A stretch of 17,105 nt of DNA from Phytohabitans sp036906915 (GTDB lineage Bacteria; Actinomycetota; Actinomycetes; Mycobacteriales; Micromonosporaceae): NCBI RefSeq assembly GCF_036906915.1, contig NZ_JBAKHX010000117.1, forward strand, positions 1-17,105, given 5' to 3'. Shown in pieces: positions 14,300-17,105 of this stretch; the stretch's first letter is position 1; each line of letters begins with the position of its first letter. The notes under the pieces are model-generated. The model was given only the letters and a program-made list of their open reading frames with translations, ran no database searches and was not told where the DNA came from. The translations under genes and the position numbers were made by a program.

Positions 14300-15013
14300 T
14301 CAGGACCGTCGAGTTGTGATCAAGGCGGCGAGTTCGGTGTCGATGACTTCGGCGGCGTAGGGGGTGGCGTTTGGGGTGATCGGGCGTAGCAGGCCGAACA
14401 CCTCCATGGACACCAGGCCGTGCAGGTGCACGAACAGGTCGAGCCAGACGGCGAGGACCTCTGTCGGGATCGGTTGTCCGTGCCGGTCGGACCAGGTTTC
14501 GAGTTGTTCGGCGGTGCCTGGTGACAGGCGGGTGGCGCGCCGGTGCAGTGTGTCGGGGTCGAGGCGGCCTTCGGCGTAGGCGCGGGCGAGCAGCGCGAGG
14601 GCGCACTGGCCGATGCGGGTGCCGGCACGCACGGTGTGTTCCGGTGGTGCGACGTAGCCGGGTACCGGTGTGCCGTAGGCGAGCCCGAACTCGGCTGGGT
14701 GGGCCACCGCCCAGGCCCGGTACGCATGCCAGAGCCCACGCAGTGCCTCTGCGACGTCGTCGTGTGCGCCGCCGGCTTCGACGGCGTCGGCGTGCGCGTC
14801 GAACGCGGCGACGATGAGGTCGGTCAGCAGCTCGTCCCGGCTCGGGAAGTAGCGGTATAGGGCGGAAACGGCGATTCCGACGTCGCGGGCGACGGCGCGC
14901 AGGGACAGGCCGGCGGCGCCGGTGCGGCGCAACTCCTTGAGGGCGGCGGTGCGGATGGCGGCGAGCAGCTCCTGTCGGCGGCGGGCCCGCAGGCCGGTGG
15001 AAGCGGTCGTCAT
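14300..15013 (-). CDS. TetR-family transcriptional repressor
   Basis: From ATG 15013 the product is 237 residues. The N-terminal DNA-binding part is typical of TetR: RRRQELLAAIRTAALKELRR, TGAAGLSLRAVARDVGIAVS, then ALYRYFPSRDELLTDLI (about 12-67). The C-terminal helical part resembles the WHG-type ligand domain (EALRGLWHAYRAWAVAHPAE, VWLDLFVHLHGLVSMEVFGL). It is divergent from the membrane operon at 15127, and three palindromes in the gap (15035-15096) are likely its operators, so it should repress both directions until a ligand binds. A GTG start at 15031 would add six residues (MWDHDR); I prefer 15013 because it leaves the operator region untranslated. The ligand is unknown. Confidence 0.92.
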   Translation of the reverse strand: MTTASTGLRARRRQELLAAIRTAALKELRRTGAAGLSLRAVARDVGIAVSALYRYFPSRDELLTDLIVAAFDAHADAVEAGGAHDDVAEALRGLWHAYRAWAVAHPAEFGLAYGTPVPGYVAPPEHTVRAGTRIGQCALALLARAYAEGRLDPDTLHRRATRLSPGTAEQLETWSDRHGQPIPTEVLAVWLDLFVHLHGLVSMEVFGLLRPITPNATPYAAEVIDTELAALITTRRS

Positions 15014-15034
15014 CCGGTCATGGTCCCACAAACG

Positions 15035-15096
15035 AGAACACTGTTCTTGACAGGCTGAGAAAGGAGAACGATGCTCTCAATAAGAACATCGTTCTT
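15035..15096. promoter_or_regulatory. three TetR-type operator palindromes
   Basis: O1 AGAAC-ACT-GTTCT (15035-15047), O2 AGAAC-GAT-GCTCT (15065-15077, one mismatch) and O3 AAGAAC-ATC-GTTCTT (15082-15096). Centres are 30 and 18 bases apart. O1 touches the -35 box, O2 covers the probable -10 box and O3 the start of transcription of the plus-strand operon. Confidence 0.75.
15047..15075 (+). promoter_or_regulatory. probable promoter of the membrane operon
   Basis: A perfect TTGACA -35 box is at 15047-15052 and a weaker GATGCT -10 box at 15070-15075, 17 bases apart. This predicts a transcript start near 15082 and a 45-base leader with GGGGAG seven bases before ATG 15127. The boxes overlap operators O1 and O2. 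Confidence 0.5.
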
Positions 15097-15126
15097 GTCC
15101 GGTCTAACCTTTCGGGGAGTTCCTCC

Positions 15127-16089
15127 ATGACCACGGCCGCACCGACGACGGCACCGACCGCCGTCCGTGACCTGTTCACCAACCGATGGCTGCTGCTGTT
15201 CCTCGCCGCCTGGGCGGCCGCGACCGTCTACATCTTCACGACCGACCGGTCTGTGCTGCCGCTCAGCGACCAAGAGCCGATCGGGTACTTCTCCGGCATC
15301 GTCGGCGGCGTCGTCGGCATGGCGTTCCTATTCCTGCTCGCGCGGCGCCACGCACCGCTCGATCACCGCAACGCCCCCGACTTCCGCAACCCCGGCAAGG
15401 AGACCGCCGGCCTGCTGGCGTGGATGGCGGCAGTCCTGGCGGTCGGCAGCGTGTTCGATATCCGCACCCACATTGCATTCGTCGGGCTCGCCCCCGGTGC
15501 GCAGGCCGTCTGGGACCAGCAGACCCCTGCGACCACCCTGACCTGGGCGATCTTCAACTTCGTCACCCTCGCGGTGCTGCCGTACTGGTTCTTCCGTTAC
15601 CGGTTGGGCTACCGTCCGGACAGCATGCTGCTGCGATTCGACCGGCCGAAGGTGTGGATACCGTACGTCATCCTCGTCGGGCTCCCGCCGATCTTCTTCG
15701 TCGCCACCCCGGAGTACTACACGACCTCCGTCACCGGGCACGCGCTCACCCTCGTGCTGTTCACCCTCGGATCGTTCCTGCCCATCATGATCACGACTCA
15801 GTCGCTGCTGACCCCGCGGCTGTCGGTCCTGGCGCGGTCGTGGGTGACCGGATCGGTCCTGTCCGCCCTCGCGTACGGCGCCCTCAACATCACCGAGGCG
15901 TTCCTCTCATGGGGCTCACTCGCGCAGGTCGCCCTGTCCCTGGCCTGGTTCATGCAGGTCGCGTTCTGGGGCCTCGCGAAGGCCGTCACGACGCTGCGGA
16001 CCGGCAACGCCTGGCTGCATATCGCGACCACCCACACCATCCACCTCGCCGAGGCCCCCGCCGTCGCAACCACCTTCAACGCGCGATGA
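15127..16089 (+). CDS. eight-helix membrane protein of unknown function
   Basis: The 320-residue protein has about eight membrane helices: 21-37, 53-72, 94-110, 137-156, 176-192, 205-222, 239-258 and 264-283. A short soluble tail contains WLHIATTHTIHLAEAP. Polar residues inside the last helices (N254, E257) and the His cluster (H298, H303, H306) faintly recall membrane-embedded CPBP-type enzymes, but the EExxxR motif is absent, so I do not assign it. The ATG at 15127 has GGGGAG seven bases upstream. Its TGA overlaps the ATG of the next gene as ATGA, so the two are translated together. Expression is probably controlled by the divergent TetR through three operators. Transport, or stress response to the TetR ligand, is a guess from context. 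Confidence 0.85.
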   Translation: MTTAAPTTAPTAVRDLFTNRWLLLFLAAWAAATVYIFTTDRSVLPLSDQEPIGYFSGIVGGVVGMAFLFLLARRHAPLDHRNAPDFRNPGKETAGLLAWMAAVLAVGSVFDIRTHIAFVGLAPGAQAVWDQQTPATTLTWAIFNFVTLAVLPYWFFRYRLGYRPDSMLLRFDRPKVWIPYVILVGLPPIFFVATPEYYTTSVTGHALTLVLFTLGSFLPIMITTQSLLTPRLSVLARSWVTGSVLSALAYGALNITEAFLSWGSLAQVALSLAWFMQVAFWGLAKAVTTLRTGNAWLHIATTHTIHLAEAPAVATTFNAR

Positions 16090-16238
16090 CGGCGACTGCG
16101 CTGGCCCACGCCGGGCACGTCGCACCCCACGGCGGCGCCAAGGCGTTCATCGGGGTCGCGCTGCTGCTCGCGGGCGCGGCTACGGCACTGTGGTGGGCTC
16201 GCGGGTATCGGCCTCGGCATCGCCACATGGAGGACTGA
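16086..16238 (+). CDS. 50-residue single-helix, His-rich membrane protein
   Basis: The ATG at 16086 overlaps the stop of the preceding gene by four bases (ATGA), a strong sign of coupled translation. The product begins MTATALAHAGHVAPHGGAK with three His in an alternating pattern, has one membrane helix (FIGVALLLAGAATALWWA, about 21-38), and ends in a basic and His-rich tail (RGYRPRHRHMED). The His-rich segments on both sides could bind metal or be pH-sensitive. It is likely a small partner subunit of the eight-helix protein encoded just before it. No family is recognised. Confidence 0.7.
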   Translation: MTATALAHAGHVAPHGGAKAFIGVALLLAGAATALWWARGYRPRHRHMED

Positions 16239-16339
16239 CTCCCGGCATGCCCGCCGTCATAGGTGCCGCGGAGCACGCCGACAATGACCTTGCCGTTCGC
16301 ACAGTACGGATCAAGGCGTCCGGATATGCCGCGATCCGC

Positions 16340-16358
16340 TCGTCACCGAAGGTGACGA
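16340..16358. terminator. possible shared hairpin between convergent genes
   Basis: TCGTCACC (16340-16347), GAA loop, GGTGACGA (16351-16358): a perfect 8-bp stem. It lies in the 258-base gap between the membrane operon and the convergent DUF3592-type gene. I found no convincing gene in that gap. No T-tract is present. Confidence 0.4.
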
Positions 16359-16496
16359 CGGGTGCCGCTCGCCAGCGTCCCGCCGGGCGGATGACAGTGC
16401 CATGGCGGTGGGCCCGACAGTTGTCGGCTGCCGCAGTCAGCCAGTAGGTTCGGCGGGTATTCCCATGGAACATGGTGGCCGGTGATGACCCCCGGC

Positions 16497-16910
16497 TCAT
16501 CGTGGCATTTCCTTGCGTCGCAGGAAGAGCCACGCCGTGACGCAGGCGGCCGGAAACAGCGCGGCGCCAGCCAAGGTGGCGACCGCCATATCGCGTGAAG
16601 GTCGGTGACTGGCCGGTTCCACGACACCGTTTGGGGAGGAAGGGTTATAACGGATCCGGACGGTACCGCCTACAGCCACCTCGTTGGGCCGGCATCTGCA
16701 GTCAGTGCTCACAGCCTGGCCGTCGCGGGCGTGGAACTCGACCGTTATCCGGTCACCTCTGCCGCCAGTTGAGATGTCGACAACCTTGGCCTCCGTGGTA
16801 ACGCCTTGGGTGATCAACCTATGATCGACGCTAAATCCATAGATGGACATGCCGAGAAGGGCCACGCCTCCGACGATCGCGTTTGTGCTGGTCCGGTCGT
16901 CCTCGGACAA
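16497..16910 (-). CDS. DUF3592-type membrane protein
   Basis: The 137-residue product has an N-terminal helix (about 11-28), a beta-rich middle and a C-terminal helix (108-130, MAVATLAGAALFPAACVTAWLF). The middle, TTEAKVVDISTGGRGDRITV, then EFHARDGQAVSTDCRC and VGGTVRIRYNPSSPNGVVEP, follows the DUF3592 pattern: A.V....., V.F...DG, G..V.V.Y.P..P. The family is of unknown function, with the loop domain outside the membrane. The pair C71/C73 is unusual and could form a disulfide or bind metal. The start is TTG 16910; there is no ATG, GTG or TTG further upstream in this frame within the window, and the frame stays open to the right edge, so a longer N-terminus cannot be ruled out. Confidence 0.8.
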   Translation of the reverse strand: MSEDDRTSTNAIVGGVALLGMSIYGFSVDHRLITQGVTTEAKVVDISTGGRGDRITVEFHARDGQAVSTDCRCRPNEVAVGGTVRIRYNPSSPNGVVEPASHRPSRDMAVATLAGAALFPAACVTAWLFLRRKEMPR

Positions 16911-17105
16911 ACGCGGCCACTGCCTGTTCCCGGCCGGCAGGTCAAGTTCTGCGCTCCTGCGTGCTGGCGGATCCTCGGTTACGGTGGCGGCATGTCGCGC
17001 GAGGCCTGGATCGCGGTTGCTGTTCTCGGCGTGATCGTCGCGCCCGAGTTCCGCAGTTCGTAGGCACGCGAGTGTGATCGGTTCTGAGTCGTTGCTGGTC
17101 AGCGA

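Noticed and set aside
15071..15130. A 19-codon ORF with AAGGAG upstream whose TGA overlaps the ATG of the eight-helix membrane gene.
   Set aside because: It lies on operators O2 and O3 and starts on the probable -10 box, so it would be upstream of the expected transcript start near 15082. Its codons (ATA, AGA, ACA, TTG) are unlike the neighbours. It would return only if transcription starts further upstream.
16180..16533. Minus-strand open frame in the gap after the membrane operon (contains APVVTFGDERIAAYPDALI).
   Set aside because: A few lines look protein-like, but the frame runs across the ends of both neighbouring genes and has no start signal or family match. At most it is a remnant.
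16992..17063. A 23-codon plus-strand ORF (MSREAWIAVAVLGVIVAPEF and three more residues).
   Set aside because: It could be a tiny membrane peptide with GGTGG upstream, but it lies antisense to the possible upstream extension of the DUF3592-type gene and has no supporting context.

Overview
The window is very GC-rich, with strong G/C preference at third codon positions, GTG/TTG starts beside ATG, and regulator types (STAND-LuxR, TetR, a membrane-anchored Hsp70-like protein) that point to a filamentous actinomycete. Micromonosporaceae (Actinoplanes/Micromonospora type) is my best guess, from gene style only. I see no rRNA, tRNA or CRISPR array. Gene density is ordinary, but the left third is a graveyard of broken genes and mobile-element remains.

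Region 1 (1-4.2 kb): an edge fragment of an unknown gene; an intact YceI-family gene; two or more decayed minus-strand genes (a possible transglutaminase-like protein, then a membrane protein with frame changes and an in-frame TGA); an intact VOC/glyoxalase gene followed by a perfect 12-bp terminator-like hairpin; a lipoprotein beta-propeller pseudogene whose coding signal changes frame about four times; and a small frameshifted gene converging on it.

Region 2 (4.2-6.8 kb): two same-orientation copies of a three-site repeat that looks like a transposon end flank a mazG-like pyrophosphohydrolase gene. The second copy leads into a truncated Tn7-type tnsA. Next is an intact cytidine deaminase-ASCH fusion. 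Its C-terminal half resembles E. coli YqfB (N4-acetylcytidine amidohydrolase), suggesting a one-polypeptide modified-cytidine salvage enzyme. Fragments of a tyrosine recombinase and of a DUF72 gene follow.

Region 3 (6.8-11.4 kb): a 753-residue STAND-ATPase LuxR regulator, divergent from a small four-helix membrane protein with a tandem 11-bp repeat between them, and an Hsp70-like ATPase with one transmembrane segment and an extracellular C-terminal domain.

Region 4 (11.5-13.3 kb): the most unusual locus. One 530-residue protein carries two homologous SAM-methyltransferase domains. It is preceded by a 22-codon ORF with a consensus ribosome binding site, and the methyltransferase's own ribosome binding site lies inside a hairpin. 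This arrangement suggests translational attenuation or, less likely, a peptide substrate. A strong hairpin terminator follows the gene.

Region 5 (13.4-17.1 kb): an orphan PIN-domain protein that converges on and overlaps a truncated macro-domain gene. Then comes a TetR regulator divergent from a two-gene membrane operon (an eight-helix protein plus a 50-residue His-rich single-helix protein coupled by an ATGA overlap). Three copies of an AGAAC-N3-GTTCT palindrome cover the operon promoter, so TetR probably represses it. A DUF3592-type membrane protein closes the window. All functional statements are from reading the sequence; no searches were run.
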